Below, one piece after another: positions 1 through 11,490 of a DNA stretch of 64,000 bases. The DNA is from Prostheceraeus crozeri. Taxonomy: Eukaryota > Platyhelminthes > Polycladida > Euryleptidae. Every line of letters begins with the position of its first letter. Within the stretch, counting starts at the first letter, position 1. The notes below the pieces were generated by a model, which worked only from the letters and a program-made list of their open reading frames with translations, had not been told where the DNA came from and did not search any database. The position numbers and the translations under genes are program-made. The DNA is taken from contig CAJQUW010006771.1 of the NCBI GenBank assembly GCA_907163375.1, forward strand, positions 558,001 to 622,000. The letters run 5' to 3'.

Positions 1-1140
1 CCCTGTAACAGAAACAATAGGGTGGATGGGACATAACCATCCTGCGAATGATGCCACCGGCACTTCAAAGATTGAAAAAGTGTTCATATCCAATGTGCCA
101 TCTTGTTTTATTTCAAGCAAATTCCAATCAATCGTTGAGTTTTCTTGAAGAGGTTATTTTTTACCTTAGTATAGGTCGGACAGTGAGTCATTGACTTCAG
201 TGTTAAGGAAAGCTGTTTACATGGTTCTTATGTTGCATGTCTTCACTTACGGCTATTTCGGCTGTATTAGAATATAGATGGGTATAAGCGGGAATTTCGG
301 TATTGCAGGCATTAAATCTTTTCTTGTCTAAAAATTTTGCCCAAACATGAGATATCAAAATGGTATTCTGAAAGTAAGATATGTTATTTACGTTATGTCA
401 GTTGTCTAAATCGCTATATGTTGACAACGCAGACAAAGTCATGCTTGAAAAGCAGTTCCGCTCCGTACTTGATTCCTATATTTCTGCAAATCAATTGCCA
501 GTCGGGAAAGGGGATATTATTGAGCAACAATTTCTGTTTATGATTGATGATCCTAATGCAGCCCTCCCACTGGACCTGAAATTTTTAAAAACTGTCCTGA
601 TTTGTCCTGTAAGTCCTGAAATATGACGATATTCTCAGTTTTTCCTTACAATTCAACTGAAAATATCATTTTTTGCGAAAAATGTCTGAAGTTATGCTTA
701 GAACGATTGTCAGTTAGTCATGAGATTTGAAATGAATTTATCGGCATTTGCAACCTTGCATACAGGGAAGCATATAGACAGGCTGTGCCTCCACCTGCTC
801 AACGCCAATCATTGTCATGAGGATCAATGGAATTTGGTCATTAAAAAACTGCTTCTTCTCAGTCACTGTCAGACAAGTGTGGAGCGCAATTTTTCGATAA
901 ACAGGTGCATCTACACACATTCTTCCAGAAAACGTATTGGCCAGAAGAATTGTGAAGAATCACCTCGCGGCAGTTGGGGCGTCCAGAATAGGCCTACTGA
1001 TTTATCTGCAAAATTGTATTAAAATGTGGCAGCATCCAGCCGAAGATGTAAAGATTGTAATGAAAGGAAAAAACAAGAGGACGTTATGGTAGTCAACCGA
1101 AAACTCGACGATGAACAGTTGCCAAATCTGACCAAACGGC
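1..1140 (+). pseudogene. Eroded hAT-type transposase remnant (C-terminal part)
   Basis: Translated fragments resemble the C-terminal dimerisation region of hAT transposases. Around 840-900 a frame reads KKLLLLSHCQTSVERNFSIN, close to the family's L-SHGQ-VERGFS-N motif. A neighbouring frame at about 928-1075 reads LARRIVKNHLAAVG, the stretch that normally follows it, so at least one frameshift separates the two. The piece at 381-626 (81 codons) is probably an upstream part of the same domain. No terminal repeats or target duplications were found, and the 5' part runs off the window. It is a different copy from the hAT at 1341-5695, whose own version of the motif is more intact. Recognition rests on motif memory only. 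Confidence 0.5.
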
Positions 1141-1630
1141 AATAAATGCTATTATCAAATATTAACCATTTAGAAGAGAAAGGCTTTTATTTATCTGAAG
1201 CAAGTTAGACAAATAACACCGCCATGTTCAAAGACGCGAATTGAGGAGTGATTTAGAAAGTGTCACAGCTTCCATTAATGGACTGAAGAAGATGAAGAAG
1301 TTTGTGTGTTTGTATCGGCCGTACAGATTACCTACTAGTTCAGGGTGTATGCGGTCAGATAAGTCAGATATTTTTTTGTCAGATACAAGTCAGTTAAATT
1401 CACAAAAATGGTCAGATATTTTTTTGCAGCTACTTAGTAGTAATGATGTATTGTATTGTCTTTTTTCAATCTGTGGATCAAGAATTTATCATCAATCTAT
1501 TCGAAATTGACATGTATTTTTGTTCGTATCATTTCAGTTGGACGATTTTCCACATTATTGTGCAGTGAAGAAAAGGGTAGGCTTTGTTTTTAGTTTATCT
1601 TTATGGATGGCAAACAAAGAACTTGTGGAA

Positions 1631-1706
1631 ACTAGTATTTTCTAGTAAATTATTTTAAGAAAAAAGACACTAGTATTTTCTAGTAAATTATTTTAAGAAA
1701 AAAGAC
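1631..1706. repeat. Two exact tandem copies of a 38-bp unit
   Basis: The unit starting ACTAGTATTTTCTAG is present at 1631-1668 and again at 1669-1706 without visible change. It lies in the non-coding left part of the hAT element. Confidence 0.95.
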
Positions 1707-2820
1707 AAATATCTTGATTATGGATTGATTTCAATGCAATGGGTGACTTTATACAATTCTTTAATGTAACAGACTGACTATATACAAATTTTGTTATTTG
1801 TTCAATTTGTTTGTGCTTTTGTTCCTGTTTAAAGTGTAAATGTCAAGTTACATTAGTTGTATTTTTTCTTATACATTGACAGTGTAATTAGATTTTATGT
1901 ATCAGTAATAAAACAAATTATCAAATCAATGAATTACGTTTTTATGATACTGCCCATGTTTTTTGCAAGTAGTAGGCCTATTCGAGCTGAGGTATGGTAA
2001 AAGTAAAAAATGAAGATTTTATTCAATCATATAATGAACTTTCCCAACGTGCAAAGATTGCTATTTGTCACTGAATCAATATTATCAATGGAAATCGAGA
2101 TTCTGTTTAGGTACAGCAAATATTACTTTTACATTCCACATTAGAGTTTCACAAGCAATTTGTAATTTTATAATACATTCAGTCAGCACGAAACTATGTG
2201 AAATTTACGGTATTCATAGTACTTACTATGATGTGTTGCTTAGTTGTAAATATCAAGTAGGGCCTAGTAGATTATTTCCAGCTCATAGTAGAGTAGACTC
2301 AGTTACTGGAAAATTCAGGTAATGCATTATATCATAAAGAGAAATGAAATAAATCTCCATCAAAACTCAGCGGATGCACTATCATTTTGCCATTTTTATG
2401 GCTAGCTCAAGAACTTGAAGATTCAGAAAAACTTAGCGATTAAGAAAATTCTAAGTTGTATGGTATCCTCTCATTGAATTCCTCATTTCTTCAGTAGTCC
2501 AAGCTACATATCATTGACACATTGTATTTAGTAGTATGCATGTATTTTCTGACAGATGTACGCCCTATTGGAATGGATGCCAAAATCTGGCGAACTGACT
2601 CGATTTTCCGAGTTGCACCTCAACAAATGCTAACAATCTAACACCGCGCAGCAAATGTAAAGACGGTTTTTGCATTTGATTTATATCAAGGCAATATTAA
2701 CAGTCTAAATATTTTGAAGCCCTGTAAAGTGTGATTATCATTAAAAGAACACGTCTAATCAACATACACCTGTAAGCCACAAATTGTTCTCATGCTCAGA
2801 TGCATGATATCTCATCCCCA

Positions 2821-2905
2821 GAAATGAAATTTTGCGCTACTCGTTGGGTGAAAATGTTGAGGCCGCAGAGCGTGCAATCTTAGCACTTCCACACCTGATG
2901 AAGTG
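2821..2905 (+). repeat. Displaced duplicate of an internal hAT transposase segment
   Basis: About 85 bp here match 4138-4222 at roughly 90% identity, with a one-base length difference. At 4138 the segment encodes the MKFCATRWVENVEAAERT region of the transposase. Here the same sequence lies upstream of the transposase start and out of order, followed by sequence that does not continue the gene. This suggests a fragment of another copy or an internal rearrangement. Confidence 0.75.
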
Positions 2906-3137
2906 GTTCGTGGTTACTACCCGTTATTACATCACATTTTGTCCTAAATATTGCGGCGATGAGTTCAGTTATCATTTATTGGAATCAATATTTTTCGAAA
3001 ATTACACCGGACGTTAGCATTTTGGAAGACATCCATTTCAACAGAGGTAATACGTTTGCTATGAATACAGTGCAGTTACAATGACAATATAACAAAGTTT
3101 CTTAATTGCTTTCAGGAACTTAATCAAGACCTCCGCA

Positions 3138-5348
3138 ATGAGTAATAAGAAATGTATTTTTAAGAATGAATGGTGCTCGAGCTACGCATGGGTCCGCAAA
3201 CATCCTACCGATAAGAACAAGGCAATGTGTGTCTTATGTGATTCGTCGTTTACGCTAGCTAACAAAGGTATTAGCATGTTAGCCCAGCACGAAGCTGGAA
3301 AGAAACACAAAAAGGTTGTGCAAAGTTCAAATTCTTCCCTGACATTGCGCGAATTTGCAGTTTCCTCAAATTCGGCAGGCACTGAGAGTACTATAATATC
3401 ATCAGGTGAAACTTCATCAAAGACTGTGGCACAATGTAACTTGAATAGCTTTCGTGAGAAGGATGGCGATACTGAAGCTGAAATCCGTTGGTGCTGCCTG
3501 AGTGTACAACATAAAATGAGTTTACGCACTTTAGAAGCGACTGTTTCGCTTTCAAATGATCTTCATAGTGACTCAAAGGTGCAACCGGAACTATTGAAAG
3601 ACAAGGCTCGCTATATGCTGACATGCGGAGTTGCTCACACACTCTCCAGCCAACTGATGTCCGAAATAAAGAACTCTCCTTTCTGTACTTTATTGTTCGA
3701 CTAAGCTCTGAATAAGCTATCTCAAAAGGGACAGCTTGATGTGCATATTCGCTTTTGGTCTGAACGAAATGTGGTGGAAACTCGGTTCGTTAATTCTCAT
3801 TTCCTTGGTCACGCTCGTGCCACTGACATATGCGAAGCCCTCAGGAAAAGTTCAGCGCAATTGTGTGAGGCGAAGATACTACAAGTTGGGATGGACGGTC
3901 CGAACGTTAATAAGTCTGCTTTAAGGCAGTTCAAAGCTTCACGCCAAGATAATTTGCCGGAGCTCATTGACTTTGGCACGTGTAGTCTTCACTCTGTCGA
4001 TGGCGCTCTTCGAGCTGGCAGCACTAGTGATGGTGGCGTGATGGAGTTCCTTCGCGTTAGTTACTTGGTGTTCAAAGACGTACCATCAAGACGTGCGGAT
4101 TACACAGAGTATGCGTCAGTAAAAATCCACCTCTACCAATGAAATTTTGCGCTACTCGTTGGGTGGAAAATGTTGAGGCTGCAGAGCGTACGATCCAAGC
4201 ACTTCCACACCTGATAACATACATACGCGCAATGGAAAAAATTCACTGAGCCTAGCTCACAGGCATATAAAAAGATGAAGGCATCAGCTCTGGATCCTCT
4301 TATTGGTCCGAGATTAGCATTCTTTCTTTCGGTTGCACGGGATTTTCAAGAATTTCTAACAGAATTCCAAACCGAGAAACCAATGCTACCCCACCTGCAC
4401 AGCGCTCTGAAGACCTTGCTCGACAGTCTTCTAGTTCGATTCATCAAGCCAGACATTCTTCAACGCAACACCGGTATTACAAAAACCCCTCCACTCCAAC
4501 TCGTTTATGACGAGAAAACGATTTTGGAACCTGGAAAAGTTGACGTAGGCTTCGGTGCCAAAGCAGTCATCCGCTCAACTTTGTCAAAAGACAACGCTAA
4601 TGAACATTCACGTCAGCTAGTACGGGACTTCAAGGTCGAGTGCAGGCAGTCATTAATCAACATGACGAAGAAGCTGATGCTGCGTACTCCTCTCGCCAGT
4701 AATTTTGTTCGAGGTTGTGCCGCTCTGGATCCGACAACCATATGCTCAAGTGTCGAGGAAAAATTGATTGAATTGCTGGTACAGTCTTTGCTAATCCTGG
4801 TGCAGCTGCATTGGCTCGATGGAATCAAGCGGCAATACCGAAAGTTGTGTGGTTCTCCGAAATTTATCCACCATATGAAATCATATCGTCGAGGTGTTGA
4901 CCGACTTGACACTTTCCTCGTCAAAGAAATTGATTCCGAAGACAATGAAGCGATGCTAAAGTTTCTTCGGATCGTCTTTTGCTTGAGCCACGACCAAGAA
5001 GATGTAGAACGCGGCTTCAGCACCAACAAAGAACTACTGGTTGAAAACCTAAAGGAGGAGAGTCTCGTAGCTCAAAGACTGGTTAGGGACCACATTCGTC
5101 ACAGATGTGAAGGTGATGTACAGAAGCTGGAGATCGGAAGAGAGTTATTAACGAGTGTGAAAAGTGCAAGACTACGGTATAGACTAGCCTTGGATAAGGC
5201 AAACGAACTAGATCGAAGTACAGTGGAAAAAGATTCCGCAGAGAAAAGGAAGGCGGCGGAAAAGCTTTCTGAACTTGAGGAAAGACAAAAGCGAGCTAAG
5301 CTGGAGCTTGTCAGGGTAACTCAAGAAATGCAGTCTTTGCAAAAGTGA
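3138..5348 (+). pseudogene. hAT-family transposase with N-terminal BED-like zinc finger (broken)
   Basis: The first part (3138-3704) opens with a BED-like finger: aromatic WCSSYAWV, then C-x2-C (MCVLC) and a His pair in HEAGKKH. It reads into a stretch ending LLFD, where a single TAA (3702-3704) interrupts an otherwise open frame. Downstream, in the same frame, come LSQKGQLDVHIRFW and QVGMDGPNVN, motifs known from the RNase-H-like core of this hAT group. The frame is lost again between about 4140 and 4275. The last part (4275-5348, 357 codons) includes the C-terminal motif FLRIVFCLSHDQEDVERGFS followed by a Lys/Glu-rich coiled-coil-like tail. At least two lesions make it inactive. It is the only coding content of the enclosing 1341-5695 element. 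Confidence 0.8.
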
Positions 5349-5792
5349 TTTTGTTTTTTCTTCTAACTGTTCTTAAATCTCAGTAAATTAACGATGACCG
5401 AATCTGACATGATTCATGCATAATTTTTGTTGTATTTGTTTTTAGTTTTCAAGTTATAATCGTGATCTAAACCAAAAACTTTTTGTAATTGTTTAATAGA
5501 TGCTTAGATTATATGCAAATAGTTGTTTTTACTCAAGTCACAATGTACTTATTGTATGAAGCAAATTCACATGTATTGTACGATGTACATACCTGTATAA
5601 TGTCGTACGATGTGATCAACAAAGGTCACATAATTTTGTAAATTAGTCAGATAAAAGTCAGATAAATTTCCGGATGAAAAACCGCATACACCCTGTAGTT
5701 GCTTCAACGTTTCATAATTATGTATTCAGTTACTATTAGTCATTACATGTTCTAATTAAAGGTGTAGGTATGAACTATTTCGTGTGTAAATA

Positions 5793-5797
<5 letters not shown>

Positions 5798-5826
<29 letters not shown>
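5798..5826. repeat. (AT)n microsatellite
   Basis: An uninterrupted run of about 14 AT dinucleotides. It lies about 100 bp outside the right end of the preceding hAT element. Confidence 0.95.
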
Positions 5827-5829
<3 letters not shown>

Positions 5830-6057
5830 GAGGTGGGCTGTAAAATCGAAGCAGTTCAAATCACTTTCACCAACAGCTCATTTTGTAAAGCTGACTTTTC
5901 TGAACACCATGCCACCAATTTTCAAAACTGACCCAAAAATGAGTAGGTGCAGCCGATTAAAAAAAATAGGGTGAAGTTACTGAAAATAGCCACAATGCCC
6001 AATGCGAAAGTGCTTATTATTTACACCAGACTTATGGATTCATGGATTGGTTCTAAC

Positions 6058-9000
6058 CAGTGTTTTTGAGCGAGCGAGCAGTATTTTTTCAAGTTTTTGA
6101 TGAGCGGATGAGCGAGCGAAAAAAAATTCGGTGAGCAAAAATTGAGCGAGCTAGCGATGATTTTTTGTCGTGATCGAGCGGGTGAGCGAGTCATTTTCAG
6201 AGAAATCAAAGGAATATAAGGATCAAATTATTAAAAGTGCAAAATATTTGAAGTCTTTTTAAAATGCTTTCTATTACATGCATATATCTACCTGGATTGA
6301 TAAACAAAACATGCAAAATTTATCGCTCTTCCGTGGATCTCACTCTTGACAATATGCATATTGAATGCCTTACTGGATTCTGTGTGTGGATGTAAACTTA
6401 GCAAGAAGAAGTGCTTTGTGATCGATGATGCTGTCAACATCTCACCATCGACACATTATTTATTCAAACATATTTTGAATCGGTCTTCCAATCGTCGCTT
6501 CCCCCTGTCGATGTACTAATGGTCTTATAAAATGCTTTAATTTGTGAAACATGTCATTGCTTGAAGATATCCACATGCAGATCCCTGAGAGAAATTCAGT
6601 ATCGTCAAACGTGAAAAAACTGCGAAGGAACTACAAATTTTGGAAGAATTGAAACGAACCAAATTAGGTCTACACACGGACAATCCGAATGTAGGCTTAT
6701 ATGGCTTCCACTGCGCATTGATTTTAAGACCTTCATTCCAACCTTATCCATACCGGACTCTGAAGCGCGTAGGACGAATTGGTCTTCCCTTAACTTCCAA
6801 ACCAATGTTCAAAATCACATGAAATTCACGGTGCAGCATATTCAGGGTCTGAGCTTTCATATCGTGATGTTTATTTGCTCCAACTCATTCATCTCCATAT
6901 TGTAAAAGCAATTCAAGGTGTAAAATCATCAATTTTGGCAGCTTTTTTGAAATTTTACCGAACTTTAATCAGAAATCTCCTCCATGATAAAGATTGCAGA
7001 GTGCCAGTTCACATGGGCAAACATCATGTCTGAGGACATTTTTCTATTCTGTCTCTTCAGTTATTGCCATTTACGATGCTTATCCAGTTGAGTGTACTGG
7101 GAAGTTACTTATCAGCACAAAATGAGATCGACAGGATTGATATGTAGGCCCTACGTGAAATAGCCTACATGTCAAACATACGCAAGAAATGTGGAAGATC
7201 TTCATTCAGAAGCAACCCTTCCAATGTCTCTGTGAAATGATGTTCAACAGGTCAAAGTAGTTCCATAAGCCTATGTAATTATATGAAGAAGGATCACATT
7301 ATGAATTCAAATTATTAGGAAAAGAAATGGAAGTGACAACTTACATCAGTCACAACAACTAAAAAATTGTGAGAAGTTACTTAACATTTGAATTTCCAAT
7401 GCTACATTCGATTGCTATGGTATTAGATATGGTATGATTCATGGACTCACACTTGTCAAAAATGTACTCACATTGGAAATCGATCCGTTTCGCAAATAGT
7501 TATCCTGTGAAGTGTTTGCAAGAAATAAGTATTTTCAGACTTCAGAAAAAAATGCTGGCCAAAATTCAACGATATCAGTGAAAATTTTGAAAATGCGCTA
7601 AACTTTAGGTTACAAAATCGTAGGTCGGGCGGCTCAGCTTTAAGAAGATTTCATTAAAAATCGGGAGACCGAAACGTACCTCTCCGGTATGGATAGTTAT
7701 TAGGTCACTAAAAATCTTGTAATTGTAATATATTGTTGAGCTTATTTTGCTTGCATCCTTTTCTGATAGCCTTCTTAAGTCAGAATAATCCAGTCAAGTT
7801 TAAAATGTCTTCTTTCTAGTTATGAATATTTAACAGCTAATTTTGACAATATGTCAGAACCATTATCAAGTGACAAGGAATGCAAAATTGAAGATCAACA
7901 TTTAAGATACTGAGTAGTAATCAGTTGGAGTGGTAAATCTTGGGTCACCATGCCCACTCCGCTCTGCTGCACCCTTCTTCCTATTTCTTGCCAAGGTGAC
8001 TGGTCTTCAGAAAGACATCTCTTCCAACTGTGATTTAAATGTTGTACTTAATTCCAGCTTCTTCACTTGAGACAAATTTGTTGAACAGCGATTCGTTGGG
8101 GAACAATAAATAATAGTTAGACAATTTAAAGATTGATTTTTCCAACTCGTTTCATGAATACCATCAATCAATTAGTCAAAGTATATTCTGACATCTTTAA
8201 CAGCTTTCGTACTAGTACTGTCAAATCTCGATTATACACCGCAGTTGATCCCTTTCGAGACAAAATAAAAATTGTTGAGAGCTGATTAATTGCAAGAGAG
8301 ATATTGTCAATCGAACCCTATGCATTTCAACTGTATCCTATAGTTGAAATACATTGAGTTCAATTTATGACATTGTATTTGCAATTAGATCTTTCGTTGT
8401 CTTATGCGTAAGGTTATTCATTATGCAAATCTCCACGAGGCAAGTAAAATATCGCTCCTTCAAGTGTAAGACGATTTTCATTGTTTTCGCAAATTAAAAT
8501 TCCCCGATGTTTGCAAATAGCCTGTTGTGCTATTTGCGTGCGGCATGTAGTCTACAAAAACTGTAAGAAATTAGCAAAGTGCCAATAATCAGCAAGAGTG
8601 TGGGAGTCTGGAACGATGCCCAAGTGTTGGACTGTGGCAGATGGCTCGACTGGGAAGCTGAAGATCGCAAGATCTTATGGAACGATTGGTGGAACATGGG
8701 CTACTGGCAGTGAAGCGGAAGCTTCAATAGACCTTTGCGTTTCCTACCCCCGCGAATCGGACGCGTTGTGGAATCCGGAAGGTCCTTCAGTGTCATCTGT
8801 GACATATGTGCCAATCTTCGCCATGCCCTCTCTGGTTGTCATGTGGCACTGAGGAAAGCATGCTACATGCACCGATTCGGTTTGGTCCTGCAAGCGATTG
8901 CGAAAGCAGTCTCCCCCCCCCCACGGTAACCACTTTTATCTTTAAACTTGATTTCCCCATGAAAATGGGATGCCGCGATCTCGATGCTCCATCGATGAAG

Positions 9001-11482
9001 AAATATCTTGTTAAAGCCGGCGTTAAAGTGTAAAGATCACCATGAAGAAGTTGAGTGCATAGGTGCAAGAAGGTAGGACCTGGGCGCAACAAGCTGCTGC
9101 GGACCGACCACCTTGACATACTGAGCTTTGTGGGCCGAAATCTCAGTGACGGACGGAGCCGATGTCTCAGGTCTTTTTGGGTGCAGCATTTGTTGTTTCA
9201 CATAATCAAACCATTTCGTTTATTAAACGATTTTATTTATAGTAGATTTTTAACATTTATTGATTACTCAATACTCATTCACTCACGTGCATGTATGTCA
9301 TCTTTAGCTACCTTTAGGAATTATCTATTATTTCGTCACGATTTCGTATAAGTTCTCTTTCAATTGTTAACGCATTACATAGCTTTTTAACGCACCTTGC
9401 GACTTTTGTCCAAGTATTGTGCCAAGAATTGTACATACTGGTTCATGTGATCAGCATATAAGATTGTCTAGATTATTGCCAATTTCTATACATATAAAAA
9501 GAATTCTGTGGTTCATCACAATATATTGTTTCAACTAATTTTGTGAAATTGTTAATAGGGCCTGCGAGTACTCGAAAATGTCGAGTGGAGTCAAGTCGAG
9601 GACTCGACTCGACATTTTGTTATACCGTTGGAGTACTCGAGCGATTTGACGAATACTTTAACGTTGATGAGTATTTGAATCGAGTTGGCGAACATGCGTA
9701 AAAATATACCGTGTATGCATAGCTTTCTTATTTCGATTACAATGAATTTCTTTAATGACTTACTACTTTAGCGTTTTTATTCAGCATTATGTTTTGGTCA
9801 CAGCCTGGTCCAATATTGTTGAAGTTGCAATTTCATGTTCTCTAAATTCCGTCACATTCAACGACGGCCAGTCACATCAAAAGAAGACGATTAATTATTC
9901 CTAACTCAATCTCCCTCCGTTGGTACACCGTGTCACGCGGAAATCGATTGAGTGAGTGAATTTCTGTCATTTTATCTCCACGGCGATGAATTTCAGAGCC
10001 ACTTAAACAGGCCAGACCAATGCAAGATTTCTCCACGGCTAGCCTGAGTTCCCGAATTGCCAGGCGAGGCTGCTCAACTTGTAAATCCCTATGTTATGTA
10101 CTTAATCTCTGTGCCTTCTTATTTTCCACTGGACCAAATGACTAATTGACTAAACCTCGGGAAGAATTCATATATCTGTTAGTTAATAGCGTCGCCGTCA
10201 TTCCTTGAATTCAACTCTCATTGAAAATCATAGTACGTCACATCAAAATGCTGTCATAGTACTGCACTACAATAAATTTCTCGAAGTCAAACAATTGTAA
10301 TTTCGACTTTTTTATGGGATAAGTTTGGTGACGTAGTGAATGTGATCCGTCTTATAAAATATATATAAAGCAAATTGAAAAACGACAAAACTGTTTTGCA
10401 GATTTCATGAGGAAAAGGTCGTAATTCGTCCATTCCTCTTTTCCGATGATTTTTGTATGCCACCCTTCTTACATGCTTTCTTTGGCGGACATCCATCAGT
10501 AGGACCCCTTCATATTAAAAAAACGTAACCAATATCAAAAATCTCTTAATGTTATACCCGGAAGGCCTCAGACATATGAGTGTTGCATGTAGATATCGCT
10601 GTTGCAGATAAGGTACAGCATTATCCGGTTCATTTGTCTGTAGAAATTCCTGTAGCGGAGTCATTGCCTTAGCACGCTGTTGACTAAAGTGATTCACCAG
10701 TCATCTCATCTGCTACTATTCGAATCAATGGATCCTCCCTTTGACTCAGGGTCCAGCCCTCAAACCTGGAGAAGAAGAGACAGTAAACAAGGAGTATGGT
10801 GACATAGACGTTGTTACTTAGCCCATGCGCTATACTAGTAATGCCTGCCAGGTATTCAGAATAGTGGCACACTTCCTTAATAATTATTGGATATTATGCC
10901 AACAAGGCAAAATATGTGCAATGCTTAAAACAGGTTTTAAAAAAATGATTGCATGCATGGAATTTTTTAAATTTGTATTATGTATGTCGAATGTCCACAA
11001 TTACATATACTTAACAAAGGATAACCCACTCATTTCTGTATTGCTTTTATTAGCCTAAGTAGGCCTAAACACATTCTTGCCTCTTAATATCTATGAAACT
11101 TTTGCCCGACTCGAGGTTGACAAAAGCCCGACTCGCAGGGCCCTAATTGCTAATTTAATACATTGGTATAATGTTCCACCATTATTTCATCGTGTGTTTC
11201 AAATTTCAACTAAAATGAAATTATGAATTTCCCTTCAACGCCTAAACGGAGTTTATTTAAGTTAAAGCATGCAATTATGGATGAGCATTAAAATGTTTGT
11301 GTAGAGTTAGGGGGCTATTATTGACAAATGAGCGAGCAAGCAGCATTTTTCGATGATTTTGAGTGGTGAGTGAGCGAAAGAATGTTTTTGAGGAAATGAG
11401 CGGTGAGCGAGCGAAAGGGTGATTATGGGCAAATGAGCGATGAGTGAGCGAAAGCGAAATTTCGAACCTCTCAAAAACACTG
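6058..11482. mobile_element. hAT-type non-autonomous element, 5.4 kb, CAGTGTTTTTGAG ends
   Basis: The left end CAGTGTTTTTGAG (6058) and right end CTCAAAAACACTG (11482) form a 13-bp terminal inverted repeat. The flanks GTTCTAAC (6050-6057) and ATTCTAAC (11483-11490) match at 7 of 8 positions, as expected for an ageing 8-bp hAT target duplication. About 150 bp inside each end is packed with GAGCGAGCGA-type subterminal motifs (6060-6200 and 11325-11460). These run in the same direction at both ends rather than inverted. I find no transposase, and the interior 6210-9547 holds only short unconvincing reading frames. A second element (9556-11145) is inserted inside it. Confidence 0.7.
9556..11145. 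mobile_element. Nested hAT-type non-autonomous element, TAGGGCC ends
   Basis: The left end TAGGGCCTGCGAG and right end CTCGCAGGGCCCTA are inverted copies differing by one base of length. Flanks ATTGTTAA (9548-9555) and ATTGCTAA (11146-11153) match at 7 of 8, fitting an hAT 8-bp target duplication. The left terminal 100 bp is rich in GTCGAGT and CGAGTACTCG palindromic motifs; the right end has repeated CCCGACTCG. No coding capacity is recognised in its 1.6 kb. It sits inside the 6058-11482 element, so it inserted later. Confidence 0.7.
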
Positions 11483-11490
11483 ATTCTAAC

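Larger units (their letters stand above)
1341..5695 (+). mobile_element. hAT-like DNA transposon, 4.36 kb, with 5-bp target duplication
   Basis: The left end reads CAGGGTGTATGCGG and the right end is its exact reverse complement. Just inside both ends lie repeated GTCAGATA-type motifs, typical of subterminal transposase-binding repeats. TAGTT lies immediately outside each end (1336-1340 and 5696-5700). An 8-bp comparison of the flanks does not match, so this looks like a 5-bp duplication, which some hAT clades (hAT5 in Repbase usage) are known to make. The element encloses the broken transposase at 3138-5348. A 38-bp tandem duplication (1631-1706) and a stray copy of an internal transposase segment (2821-2905) lie between the left end and the gene. 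Confidence 0.75.

Noticed and set aside
8598-9119. Overlapping frames inside the 6058 hAT as a transposase
   Set aside because: None contains hAT motifs; the patch is at most a captured fragment.
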